Shown: positions 1 through 10,800 of the stretch, piece by piece
Layout: every line of letters begins with the position of its first letter
Position numbering within the stretch: the first letter of the stretch is position 1
From: Orychophragmus violaceus
Taxonomy: Eukaryota; Streptophyta; Magnoliopsida; Brassicales; Brassicaceae
Length of the DNA: 64,000 bases
Assembly (NCBI GenBank): GCA_030180135.1
Contig: CM058240.1
Span: forward strand, 69,497,581 to 69,561,580
Direction of reading: 5' to 3'
The notes under the pieces: model-generated
The model's database searches: none
Seen by the model: only the letters and a program-made list of their open reading frames with translations
What the model was told of the DNA's origin: nothing
Made by a program: the position numbers and the translations under genes

Positions 1-2443
1 TATGTGTCATGGATTGGAGAAATTAGGTGAGGTAAGACAACTATAAGTTAGTTTTTGCATGCTCTTAAAGGTAGAATGAGAAGCATGTTATACAAGTTTA
101 TGTTCACTTTAAACACCCCTAAGTAACCCTACTAACAGACAAGAAAGAAACTTTGATATTCCAAAATGTCCTATGAGAATCCGAAACAAAACTTTTGTTA
201 CCAAAACTTCTTGAAACATATGAGAAGCATGTTATAGAAAAGAAAAGAACAAAACTTTGATCTTCTAAAAGGTCCTATGAGAATACTAAACAAAACGTTT
301 TAACAAAAACTTCTTGAAACATATGTATCATGGATTGGAGGTAGAATGGGAAGCATGTTATACAAGTTTTTGTTCACTTTAAACACCCCTAAATAACCCT
401 ACTAACAGACAAGAAAGAAAATTTGATCTTCTAAAATGTCCTATGAGAATCCTAAACAAAACATTTTTACCAAAACTTCTTGAAACATATGTGTCATGGA
501 TTGGAGAAATTAGGTGAGGTAAGACAACTATAAGATAGTTTTTGTATGCTCCTAAAGGAAGAATGACAAGAATGTTATACAAGTTTATGTTCTTTTTAAC
601 ACCCCTAAGTAACCATACTTAAGGAAAAGAAAGAAACTTTGATCTTCTAAAAGGTCCTATGAGAATCCTAAATAAAACTTTTTTACCAAAACTTGTTGAA
701 ACATATGTGTCATGGATTGGAGAAATTAGGTGAGGTAAGACAACTATAAGTTAGTTTTTGCATGCTCTTAAAGGTAGAATGAGAAGCATGTTATACAAGT
801 TTATGTTCACTTTAAACACCCCTAAGTAACCCTACTAACAGACAAGAAAGAAACTTTGATATTCCAAAATGTCCTATGAGAATCCGAAACAAAACTTGTG
901 TTACCAAAACTTCTTGAAACATATGAGAAGCATGTTATAGAAAAGAAAAGAACAAAACTTTGATCTTCTAAAAGGTCCTATGAGAATACTAAACAAAACG
1001 TTTTAACAAAAACTTCTTGAAACATATGTATCATGGATTGGAGAAACTATTTGAGGTAAGACAACTATAAGTTAGTTTTTGCATGCTCTTAAAGGTAAAA
1101 TGAGAAGCATGTTATACAAGTTTATGTTCACTTTAAACACCCCTAAGTAACCCTACTAACAGACAAGAGAGAAACTTTGATCTTCTAAAATGTCCTATGA
1201 GAATCCTAAACAAAACTTTTGTTACCAAAACTTCTTGAAACATATGTGTCAGGGATTGGAGAAACTAGGTGAGGTAATAAAACTATAAGTTAGTTTTTGT
1301 ATGCTCCTAAAGGTAAAATTAGAAGCATATTATACAAGTTTATGTTCCTTTAAACACCCCTAAGTAACACTACTAACAGACAAGAAAGAAACTTTGATCT
1401 TCTAAAAGGTCCTATGAGAATACTAAACAAAATGTTTTAACAAAAACTTCTTGAAACAAATGTATCATGAATTGGAGAAACTATTTGAGGTAAGACAACT
1501 ATAAGTTAGTTTTTGCACGCTCTTAAAGGTAGAATGAGAAGCATGTTATACAAGTTTATGTTCATTTTAAACACCCCTAAGTAACCCTACTAACAGACAA
1601 GAGAGAAACTTAGATCTTCTAAAAGGTCCTATGAGAATACTGAAAAAAACTTTTTAACAAAAACTTCTTGAAACATATGTGTCAGGGATTGGAGAAACTA
1701 GGTGAGGTAATAAAACTATAAGTTAGTTTTTGCACGCTCTTAAAGGTAGAATGAGAAGCATGTTATACAAGTTTATGTTCATTTTACACACCCCTAAGTA
1801 ACCCTACTAACAGACAAGAGAGAAACTTAGATCTTCTAAAAGATCCTATGAGAATACTGAACAAACTTTTTAACAAAAACTTCTTGAAACATATGTGTCA
1901 GGGATTGGAGAAACTAGGTGAGGTAATAAGTTAGTTTTTGTATGCTCCTAAAGGTAAAATTAGAAACATGTTATACAAGTTTATGTTCCTTTAAACACCC
2001 CTAAGTAACACTACTAACAGACAAGAAAGAAACTTTGATCTTCTAAAATGTCCTATGAGAATCCTAAACAAAACATTTTTACCAAAACTTCTTGAAACAT
2101 ATGTGTCATGGATTAGAGAAATTAGGTGAGGTAAGACAACTATAATTTAGTTTTTGCATGCTCTTAAAGGTAAAATGAGAAGCATGTTATACAAGTTTAT
2201 GTTCACTTTAAACACCCCTAAGTAACCCTACTAACAGACAAGAGAGAAACTTTGATCTTCTAAAATATCCTATGAGAATCCTAAACAAAACTTTTTTACC
2301 AAAACTTCTTGAAACATATGTATCATGGATTGGAGAAATTAGGTGAGGTAAGACAACTATAAGTTAGTTTTTGCATGCTCTTAAAGGTAGAATGAGAAGC
2401 ATGTTATACAAGTTTATGTTCATTTTAAACACCCCTAAGTAAC
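1..2443. repeat. 217-bp satellite array, block A
   Basis: This is tandem satellite DNA. Monomers start at the motif TATGTGTCATGGATTGG, for example at 1, 488, 704, 1025 and 1243, spaced 216-218 bp apart. Two shortened variants occur: a 103-bp unit (219-321, 922-1024) and a 166-bp unit (322-487). The first 703 bp form one higher-order unit (218+103+166+216), and 704-1024 begins a second. The block ends inside a monomer at the E1 target duplication GTAAC (2439-2443) and continues in phase at 7854. I see no gene. Short open frames here follow the repeat period. I do not recognise the satellite family. Confidence 0.95.
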
Positions 2444-2792
2444 TATTGATCATGATTATTGAGATACATTGGAATGGAGATTCTAATGAAGTGAAGATCA
2501 CCTAGTGAACTATATTGAATATAGTGAACTATATTCGACATGAGCTATATTGAATAGAGTGAACTATATTGGACGTGAGATAACATAGTTCACTATATCA
2601 GAACACTAGTGTTGTGTAAGCTTCATTAGGTTAAACTTTTATTCTTATGTATCCTTTATAAAAGCTTGTAATTGAGACAATAAAAAAAAAAAGGTTTTGA
2701 GACTCTCTTTCTCTTATTCTCCAGCGCCTCCATCTCTCTTTATTCTCTCAAGAACACTCAAGAACACTCATGCTTAATCTCAAAATCTCTCA
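2444..2792 (+). repeat. 5' LTR of E1
   Basis: This 349-bp LTR begins TATTGATCATGATTATTGAG and ends AAAATCTCTCA, directly before the primer site. It contains three copies of AGTGAACTATAT (about 2504-2570) and an inverted copy at about 2587-2598. A TATA box is at 2657-2664 and an AATAAA followed by an A-run starts at about 2679. Its 3' partner is 7506-7853. Confidence 0.93.
2657..2664 (+). promoter_or_regulatory. Putative TATA box of E1 5' LTR
   Basis: TATAAAAG lies about 135 bp before the LTR end and 22 bp before an AATAAA motif. That arrangement fits a compact U3-R layout. Transcription start is inferred only. Confidence 0.55.
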
Positions 2793-2804
2793 TGGTATCA
2801 GAGC
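2793..2804 (+). other. Primer-binding site of E1
   Basis: TGGTATCAGAGC directly follows the 5' LTR. This is the usual complement of the plant initiator Met-tRNA 3' end used by Ty1/copia elements. Confidence 0.93.
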
Positions 2805-3102
2805 ATAGATCTTTATTCTCTTGATTCTCTCTTTGATTCATCATTCTCTCACTCTTATTCTCTTCATTCTCTCACGGTTCTCTCTCTCTGTCCGAGAAAA
2901 ACCTAATCCTCTCTGTCCTAAAATCACTCACGGTATCTTATCCTCTCTCTGTTCATCACTCTCTTACTCTCTGCCCTAGACTCCAAGACTTGTTCTAAGC
3001 TTCGGATCCTCAGCTTCTCTTGTTTCCTGGTCCTAAAACCCTAGAAACTTAACCACTTCTCTCGGTACTTCAGTCCTCACTCACTCTCTTCAGTCACTCA
3101 CC
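2805..3102 (+). other. Untranslated leader of E1
   Basis: This pyrimidine-rich leader carries many CTCTC/TTCTC runs between the primer site and the Gag-Pol ATG. I see no ORF of note. It resembles the E3 leader only near the primer site and near the ATG. Confidence 0.7.
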
Positions 3103-6100
3103 ATGGAAGACTCTACTCATCTCAGCTCAAGCTTGAGGCCTACTGTTGTTCCTGTTGTGCTCAAAGGGATCAACTACAGGACATGGCAAAGGACCATCAA
3201 GACTGCCATTTGTGGAAGAGGATTGTGGGATCACATCTTGGAGGATAAAACTCCAACTGAAGAAGATGAAACCAAGAAGAAGGATGAAGAAACCAAGAAG
3301 GCAGAGGCTAAATGGTTTCAAGAAGATCAGCTGGTGCTTTGGTTTCTCCAAAACTCTCTTGACCCATCCATCCTTGAAGCTTATTCTCATTGTGAGACAG
3401 CCAAGTCACTGTGGGATACTCTCAAGAAGATTTATGGAGATGTTTCAAATCTGAGCAGAGTATATGAGGTGAAGAAGGCCATAAATGAGCTGAAACAAGA
3501 AGACCATGACTTTACCAAGTATCTTGGGAAGTTCTCTTCAGCATGGTCTGAACTTGAGATGCTAAGGCCAAGCACTTTAAACCCCAAGGTTCTCATTGAG
3601 AGAAAGGAGCAAGACAAGATCTTTGGCCTTCTACTCAACTTGAATCCGGTTTACAATGATGCCATCATGAAGATCCTAAGGGAGACTACACTTCCTGATT
3701 TTGAAGAGGTGTGCTCAAGGCTCCAAAAGGAAGAAGGAAACATTGGTTTGTTTGGAGGAAAGGGGGAGTTGGTGACTGCCAACAAAGCCGGCTTCAAACC
3801 TGAGGAGAAGAAGGCGCCATTTTGTGATCATTGTAATAGGAAAGGCCACTCCAAGGATAAGTGTTGGGTCCTTCATCCCCACCTCAAACCAGACAAGTTC
3901 AAGAACTCAAGGCCAAATGCAAACATCTCACAAGAAGCTGTGAATGAACCAGCCTCCACTTCAGCTCAAGGAGGGGAGCTTGCACTCTACACAGCCACTG
4001 AGTATGTCAAGAAGAGTGACCTTGAGGACCTCATCAAGGCTTATGCCTCTAAACTCTCTGGTATTTCTTTATTTTCACATAAATTGCTTAGTAAAACTGA
4101 TCATAAGTTGGTAGTAGATTCAGGAGCTTCTCACCATATGATTAGTAATGCTAAGTTGTTGGAGAACATTAAACCTGCCCTAGGAAGAGTAACTATAGCT
4201 GATGGTCAAGAGATTCCAATAATAGGTACAGGAAAGTTGAGATTATTTAACAAGGAAAGTGATGCATTCTATGTTCCTAAGTTTAAATCTAACTTGCTGT
4301 CGGTTAAAAGGATCACTAAAGACTTGAATTGCAATGTTATCTTTGGGCCTAATGAAGTTTGTTTTCAGGATATTAAGAATGGAAAGGTTATTGGAAGAGG
4401 TGGTACACAAGATGAGCTTTACCTCCTTGAAGACACTTCTCCAAGCAACTCGGATACTTTAGCTTTTAAATCCTGTTTTTCTTCCAATCAAAATGTCCTA
4501 TGGCATGCTAGACTAGGACATCCTCATGCTCGTGCTTTGAACTTAATGTTGCCTAATGTTAGCTTTGATCATTCAACTTGTGAAGCTTGTATTCTTGGCA
4601 AACATTGTAGACCTGTCTTTCCTAAATCAACTACTATCTATGAACATTGCTTTGATCTTGTGCACTCTGATGTTTGGACTTCACCTTGTCTGTCTAGAGA
4701 TAGAAACAAGTATTTTGTGACCTTCATAGATGAAAAATCAAAATATACTTGGGTAACTTTGCTTCCATCTAAAGATAGGGTGTTTGATGCATTTTTAAAT
4801 TTCCAAAATTATGTTACTAATCAGTTTAATGCCAAGATCAAAGTGTTTAGGTCAGATAATGGAGGAGAGTATACAAGCCAAAGATTCAAAGCTCACTTGA
4901 ACAAATGTGGGATCCTTCATCAAACAAGCTGTCCCCATACTCCCCAACAAAATGGTGTGGCTGAAAGGAAGAACAGACACCTCATGGAAGCTGCTAGGTC
5001 CATGATGTTCCACACCAATGTTCCTAAGAGATTTTGGGGAGATGCAGTGTTGGCAGCATGCTATCTCATCAACAGGATCCCAACTAGAGTTCTTCAAGAC
5101 ATTTCACCATATGAGGTATTGAACAAAGCCAAACCATTTATTGAACACTTACGTGTGTTTGGTTGTGTTTGTTTTGTATATATCTCAGGAGATCAAAGGA
5201 ACAAGCTAGATGCTAAGAGCACAAGGTGTATGTTTCTTGGATACTCCACAACTCAGAAGGGCTACAAGTGTTTTGATCCAAGCAACAACAGGACCTATGT
5301 TTCAAGGGATGTTAAGTTCATTGAGGGGCAGAGTTACTATGAGAAGAAGGATTGGGAAGGTTTGAAAGATCTCTCAAGATCACCTTCTGATTTGGCTACA
5401 AGTTTGAAGTACTTGTTGGATCACTTAGGCAATGACACCCCACGGCCAGAGAAGCATGACACAACTACCCAAGAAGGTCAACAAGAGGATACTGAACCAG
5501 CAACACACACACATGAACCGGCTGAAGCTCAAGAAGACACTCTACCTCAAGATCAGAACCAAGTGGACTTGGACATGAATGAGGATGAGGTGGTTTATCA
5601 AGAGGCAGTGGGTAATGAGGATGTGGTTGATCAACAGGTTCAGCAACTCAGGAGAAGCACAAGGGAAAAGAAAGATCCATCAGAATGGATGAAAACAAGA
5701 GTCTACTACAACAACCAAGCAGTAGCTCATCCTAGTCAGTCTACTTGTTCTATTGACTTGCTACCATCTAGTCACAAGGCCTTTCTTGGAAAGATTGAGC
5801 TAAACCAGGTTCCTAAGACTTATGAAGAGGCTGAAGGTATCAAGGTTTGGATGGATGCAGTAAAGGATGAGAAAGAAGCTATGGAGAGGAACCATACTTG
5901 GATTGTAGAGAAGCTGCCGAAAAAGAAGAAGACTGTTAGCTCTAAATGGGTCTTCACAATCAAGTATAAAAGCAATGGAGACATAGAGAGGTACAAGGCA
6001 AGGCTAGTAGCAAGGGGATTCACTCAAACCTATGGAGAAGACTATACGGATACCTTTGCACCAGTGGCTAAACTTCATACAGTGAGAGTCACATTGAGCT

Positions 6101-7353
6101 TAGCCACAAACCTCTCATGGAATCTATGGCAAATGGATGTGAAGAATGCTTTTCTACAAGGTGAGCTTGAGGAGGAAGTGTATATGACTCCACCACCAGG
6201 TTTGAAGCACTTGTGTAAAGATGGTGAAGTATTGAGGCTGAGAAGGGCGATTTATGGCTTGAAGCAATCACCAAGGGCATGGTACCATAAGCTCAGTCAC
6301 ACTCTCATGGACCATGGTTTTAAGAAGTCTCAATCTGATCACACATTGTTCACGCTTCAAAGTGCTCAAGGAGTGGTGGTAGTTCTTATATATGTGGATG
6401 ATTTGATTATCACAGGAAGTGATAATGATGGGATTCAATCCACAAAGGCTTTTCTCAAGAGTTCCTTTGATATTAAAGACCTTGGAGAGTTGAAGTACTT
6501 CTTGGGCATCGAAGTTTGCAGATTCAATGATGGATTGTTTCTGTCCCAAAGGAAGTATGTTAAGGACTTGTTGACAGAAACAAGTATGCTTGATTGTAAG
6601 ATTGCAAAGACTCCTCTTGAAGATGGCTACCAAGTCAATAGAAAGGGGGAGAAATCAGATGAAGTCAAGTTCAAGGATGTCTCATTGTATAGGAGGCTGG
6701 TTGGGAAGCTTATCTACCTCACTCTCACAAGACCAGACTTATGCTTTGCTGTGAATCAAGTGAGCCAGCATATGCAATCACCCACAGTGTACCATTGGAG
6801 TTTGATTGAGAGGATACTCAGATATCTCAAAGGATCAACTGAACAAGGCATTTGGATGGGTAAGAATGATAGCACAGAAATTGTTGGCTATTGTGGTGCA
6901 GATTGGGCTGGAGATAAGAGTGATAGGAGATCAACAACCGCCTATTGTACCTTCATTGGAGGCAACTTGGTAACTTGGAAGACAAAAAAGCAGAAGGTGG
7001 TGTCTTGTTCTAGTGCTGAAGCTGAGTATAGGGCAATGAGGAAGCTTGCAACCGAGTTAACATGGCTGAAAGCTCTTCTCAAAGACTTTGGCATAGAGCA
7101 ATCAAGTCCAATTACCTTCCATTGTGACAACCAGGCTTCTATACACATTGCTACAAACTCAGTGTTTCATGAGAGGACCAAACACATAGAGATTGATTGT
7201 CACAAGGTAAGGGAGAAGATTGAAGATGGAACCATTCTGCCTTGCTACACAAAGAGTGAAGATCAGCTTGCGGATATCTTCACCAAGGCTGCTAGTCTTA
7301 AGGTTTGCACTCGTGTCTTTGGCAAACTAGGGCTGGTGGATATACATGATTAG
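3103..7353 (+). CDS. Gag-Pol polyprotein of Copia element E1
   Basis: This is a single 1416-residue frame whose ATG sits in a good context (CACCATGG). It would encode the particle protein and all enzymes for reverse transcription and integration. Domains in order are: Gag (UBN2-like) from about residue 20 to 210; a CCHC zinc knuckle with first Cys at 241; aspartic protease with D339-S-G; a GAG-pre-integrase HHCC site with C493/C496; integrase D523, D585 and E621 (the D,D-35-E spacing); a variable acidic linker; reverse transcriptase with D1012 and the YVDD pair D1099/D1100; and RNase H to the end. Residue 1265, in the motif read as YCDADWAGD in E2 and E3, is Gly here, so the first RNase H aspartate is lost. 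A nearby Gly in STTGYC is also Ala. The frame is intact but probably not fully active. Confidence 0.93.
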   Translation: MEDSTHLSSSLRPTVVPVVLKGINYRTWQRTIKTAICGRGLWDHILEDKTPTEEDETKKKDEETKKAEAKWFQEDQLVLWFLQNSLDPSILEAYSHCETAKSLWDTLKKIYGDVSNLSRVYEVKKAINELKQEDHDFTKYLGKFSSAWSELEMLRPSTLNPKVLIERKEQDKIFGLLLNLNPVYNDAIMKILRETTLPDFEEVCSRLQKEEGNIGLFGGKGELVTANKAGFKPEEKKAPFCDHCNRKGHSKDKCWVLHPHLKPDKFKNSRPNANISQEAVNEPASTSAQGGELALYTATEYVKKSDLEDLIKAYASKLSGISLFSHKLLSKTDHKLVVDSGASHHMISNAKLLENIKPALGRVTIADGQEIPIIGTGKLRLFNKESDAFYVPKFKSNLLSVKRITKDLNCNVIFGPNEVCFQDIKNGKVIGRGGTQDELYLLEDTSPSNSDTLAFKSCFSSNQNVLWHARLGHPHARALNLMLPNVSFDHSTCEACILGKHCRPVFPKSTTIYEHCFDLVHSDVWTSPCLSRDRNKYFVTFIDEKSKYTWVTLLPSKDRVFDAFLNFQNYVTNQFNAKIKVFRSDNGGEYTSQRFKAHLNKCGILHQTSCPHTPQQNGVAERKNRHLMEAARSMMFHTNVPKRFWGDAVLAACYLINRIPTRVLQDISPYEVLNKAKPFIEHLRVFGCVCFVYISGDQRNKLDAKSTRCMFLGYSTTQKGYKCFDPSNNRTYVSRDVKFIEGQSYYEKKDWEGLKDLSRSPSDLATSLKYLLDHLGNDTPRPEKHDTTTQEGQQEDTEPATHTHEPAEAQEDTLPQDQNQVDLDMNEDEVVYQEAVGNEDVVDQQVQQLRRSTREKKDPSEWMKTRVYYNNQAVAHPSQSTCSIDLLPSSHKAFLGKIELNQVPKTYEEAEGIKVWMDAVKDEKEAMERNHTWIVEKLPKKKKTVSSKWVFTIKYKSNGDIERYKARLVARGFTQTYGEDYTDTFAPVAKLHTVRVTLSLATNLSWNLWQMDVKNAFLQGELEEEVYMTPPPGLKHLCKDGEVLRLRRAIYGLKQSPRAWYHKLSHTLMDHGFKKSQSDHTLFTLQSAQGVVVVLIYVDDLIITGSDNDGIQSTKAFLKSSFDIKDLGELKYFLGIEVCRFNDGLFLSQRKYVKDLLTETSMLDCKIAKTPLEDGYQVNRKGEKSDEVKFKDVSLYRRLVGKLIYLTLTRPDLCFAVNQVSQHMQSPTVYHWSLIERILRYLKGSTEQGIWMGKNDSTEIVGYCGADWAGDKSDRRSTTAYCTFIGGNLVTWKTKKQKVVSCSSAEAEYRAMRKLATELTWLKALLKDFGIEQSSPITFHCDNQASIHIATNSVFHERTKHIEIDCHKVREKIEDGTILPCYTKSEDQLADIFTKAASLKVCTRVFGKLGLVDIHD

Positions 7354-7496
7354 AACTCTCCTGATTCATGAGCAGCATACTCTTTTTCCCTTGGTGTGGT
7401 TTTGTCCCAAGTGGTTTTCCACATCAAGGTTTTTAATGAGGTGTTGCCATGATCATTCCAAGTTCAGTCTTTAGGGTGATTCCAAAGTCTGAACTT

Positions 7497-7505
7497 GAGG
7501 GGGAG
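7497..7505 (+). other. Polypurine tract of E1
   Basis: GAGGGGGAG directly precedes the 3' LTR, as expected for the plus-strand primer. The same tract precedes TATT in E2a, E2b and E3. Confidence 0.88.
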
Positions 7506-7853
7506 TATTGATCATGATTATTGAGATACATTGGAATGGAGATTCTAATGAAGTGAAGATCACCTAGTGAACTATATTGAATAAAGTGAACTATATTCGA
7601 CATGAGCTATATTGAATAGAGTGAACTATATTGGACGTGAGATAACATAGTTCACTATATCAGAACACTAGTGTTGTGTAAGCTTCATTAGGTTAAACTT
7701 TTATTCTTATGTATCCTTTATAAAAGCTTGTAATTGAGACAATAAAAAAAAAAGGTTTTGAGACTCTCTTTCTCTTATTCTCCAGCGCCTCCATCTCTCT
7801 TTATTCTCTCAAGAACACTCAAGAACACTCATGCTTAATCTCAAAATCTCTCA
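7506..7853 (+). repeat. 3' LTR of E1
   Basis: This 348-bp copy of 2444-2792 differs by one substitution in the AGTGAACTATAT repeat zone and by one fewer A in the A-run. It is followed immediately by the target duplication GTAAC, and satellite then resumes in phase. Confidence 0.93.
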
Positions 7854-10800
7854 GTAACCCTACTAACAGACAAGAAAGAAACTTTGATATTCCAAAATGT
7901 CCTATGAGAATCCGAAACAAAACTTTTGTTACCAAAACTTCTTGAAACATATGTATCATGGATTGGAGAAATTAGGTGAGGTAAGACAACTATAAGTTAG
8001 TTTTTGCATGCTCTTAAAGGTAGATTGAGAAGCATGTTATACAAGTTTATGTTCACTTTAAACACCCCTAAGTAACCCTACTAACAGACAAGAAAGAAAC
8101 TTTGATCTTCTAAAATGTCCTATGAGAATCCTAAACAAAACTTTTTTACCAAAACTTCTTGAAACATATGTATCATGGATTGGAGAAATTAGGTGAGGTA
8201 AGACAACTATAAGTAGTTTTTGCATGCTCTTAAAGGTAGAATGAGAAGCATGTTATACAAGTTTTTGTTCACTTTAAACACCCCCCTAAATAACCCTATT
8301 AACAGACAAGAAAGAAACTTTGATCTTCTAAAATGTCCTATGAGAATCCTAAACAAAATATTTTTACCAAAATTTCTTGAAACATATGTGTCATGGATTG
8401 GAGAAATTAGGTGAGGTAAGACAACTATAAGATAGTTTTTGTATGCTCTTAAAGGAAGAATGACAAGAATGTTATACAAGTTTATGTTCTTTTTAACACC
8501 CCCAAGTAACCATACTTATGGAAAAGAAAGAAACTTTGATCTTCTAAAAGGTCCTATGAGAATCCTAAATAAAACTTTTTTACCAAAACTTGTTGAAACA
8601 TATGTGTCATGGATTGGAGAAATTAGGTGAGGTAAGACAACTATAAGTTAGTTTTTGCATGCTCTTAAAGGTAGAATGAGAAGCATGTTATACAAGTTTA
8701 TGTTCACTTTAAACACCCCCCTAAATAACCCTATTAACAGACAAGAAAGAAACTTTGATCTTCTAAAATGTCCTGTGAGAATCCGAAACAAAACTTTTGT
8801 TACGAAAACTTCTTGAAACATATGAGAAGCATGTTATAGAAAAAAAGAACAAAACTTTGATCTTCTAAAAGGTCCTATGAGAATACTAAACAAAACGTTT
8901 TAACAAAAACTTCTTGAAACAAATGTATCATGAATTGGAGAAATTATTTGAGGTAAGACAACTATAAGTTAGTTTTTGCATGCTCTTAAAGGTAAAATGA
9001 GAAGCATGTTATACAAGTTTATGTTCACTTTAAACACCCCTAAGTAACCCTACTAACAGACAAGAGAGAAACTTTGATCTTCTAAAATGTCCTATGAGAA
9101 TCCTAAACCAAACTTTTTTACCAAAACTTCTTGAAACATATGTGTCATGGATTGGAGAAATTAGGTGAGGTAAGACAACTATAAGTTAGTTTTTGCATGC
9201 TCTTAAAGGTAGAATGAGAAGCATGTTATACAAGTTTATGTTCATTTTAAACACCCCTAAGTAACCCTACTAACAGACAAGAAAGAAACTTTGATATTCC
9301 AAAATGTCCTATGAGAATCCGAAACAAAACTTTTGTTACCAAAACTTCTTGAAACATATGTATCATGGATTGGAGAAATTAGGTGAGGTAAGACAACTAT
9401 AAGTTAGTTTTTGCATGCTCTTAAAGGTAGATTGAGAAGCATGTTATACAAGTTTATGTTCACTTTAAACACCCCTAAGTAACCCTACTAACAGACAAGA
9501 AAGAAACTTTGATCTTCTAAAATGTCCTATGAGAATCCTAAACAAAACTTTTTTACCAAAACTTCTTGAAACATATGTATCATGGATTGGAGAAATTAGG
9601 TGAGGTAAGACAACTATAAGTAGTTTTTGCATGCTCTTAAAGGTAGAATGAGAAGCATGTTATACAAGTTTTTGTTCACTTTAAACACCCCCCTAAATAA
9701 CCCTATTAACAGACAAGAAAGAAACTTTGATCTTCTAAAAGGTCCTATGAGAATCCTAAATAAAACTTTTTTACCAAAACTTGTTGAAACATATGTGTCA
9801 TGGATTGGAGAAATTAGGTGAGGTAAGACAACTATAAGTTAGTTTTTGCATGCTCTTAAAGGTAGAATGAGAAGCATGTTATACAAGTTTATGTTCACTT
9901 TAAACACCCCTAAGTAACCCTACTAACAGACAAGAAAGAAACTTTGATATTCCAAAATGTCCTATGAGAATCCGAAACAAAACTTTTGTTACCAAAACTT
10001 CTTGAAACATATGAGAAGCATGTTATAGAAAAGAAAAGAACAAAACTTTGATCTTCTAAAAGGTCCTATGAGAATACTAAACAAAACGTTTTAACAAAAA
10101 CTTCTTGAAACATATGTATCATGGATTGGAGGTAGAATGGGAAGCATGTTATACAAGTTTTTGTTCACTTTAAACACCCCTAAATAACCCTACTAACAGA
10201 CAAGAAAGAAAATTTGATCTTCTAAAATGTCCTATGAGAATCCTAAACAAAACATTTTTACCAAAACTTCTTGAAACATATGTGTCATGGATTGGAGAAA
10301 TTAGGTGAGGTAAGACAACTATAAGATAGTTTTTGTATGCTCCTAAAGGAAGAATGACAAGAATGTTATACAAGTTTATGTTCTTTTTAACACCCCTAAG
10401 TAACCATACTTAAGGAAAAGAAAGAAACTTTGATCTTCTAAAAGGTCCTATGAGAATCCTAAATAAAACTTTTTTACCAAAACTTGTTGAAACATATGTG
10501 TCATGGATTGGAGAAATTAGGTGAGGTAAGACAACTATAAGTTAGTTTTTGCATGCTCTTAAAGGTAGAATGAGAAGCATGTTATACAAGTTTATGTTCA
10601 CTTTAAACACCCCTAAGTAACCCTACTAACAGACAAGAAAGAAACTTTGATATTCCAAAATGTCCTATGAGAATCCGAAACAAAACTTTTGTTACCAAAA
10701 CTTCTTGAAACATATGAGAAGCATGTTATAGAAAAGAAAAGAACAAAACTTTGATCTTCTAAAAGGTCCTATGAGAATACTAAACAAAACGTTTTAACAA

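Larger units (their letters stand above)
2444..7853 (+). mobile_element. E1: full-length Ty1/copia LTR retrotransposon
   Basis: This is a complete 5.4-kb Copia element in the satellite, in the order 5' LTR, PBS, leader, single Gag-Pol frame, short 3' tail, polypurine tract, 3' LTR. A 5-bp target duplication GTAAC flanks it (2439-2443 and 7854-7858). The duplication places the termini at TATTG...CTCA, which is the non-canonical TA...CA type. By eye the two LTRs differ by one substitution and one A-run indel, so the insertion is recent. The coding frame is open, but RNase H lacks a key aspartate, so autonomy is doubtful. The coding region closely matches E3 although the LTRs do not. Confidence 0.95.

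Noticed and set aside
379..582. Recurring 61-90-codon open frames in the satellite (also at 8207, 10170, 10873, 17026, 35812, 37215, 38618 and others)
   Set aside because: They repeat because the 216-bp monomer is a multiple of three. They span monomer joins, have no recognisable domain, and vary with monomer subtype. They are not genes.
1..2443. Direct repeats as a CRISPR array
   Set aside because: The repeats are head-to-tail monomers of ~217 bp with no unique spacers, in clear eukaryotic context.
2793..2804. TGGTATCAGAGC as part of a tRNA gene
   Set aside because: Only the primer-site complement is present, with no cloverleaf, and it always sits next to an LTR.
2447..7853. TG...CA boundaries for E1
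   Set aside because: Starting at TGATC would leave TAT outside the element and break the exact GTAAC target duplication. E2a and E3 independently support TATT as the true start.
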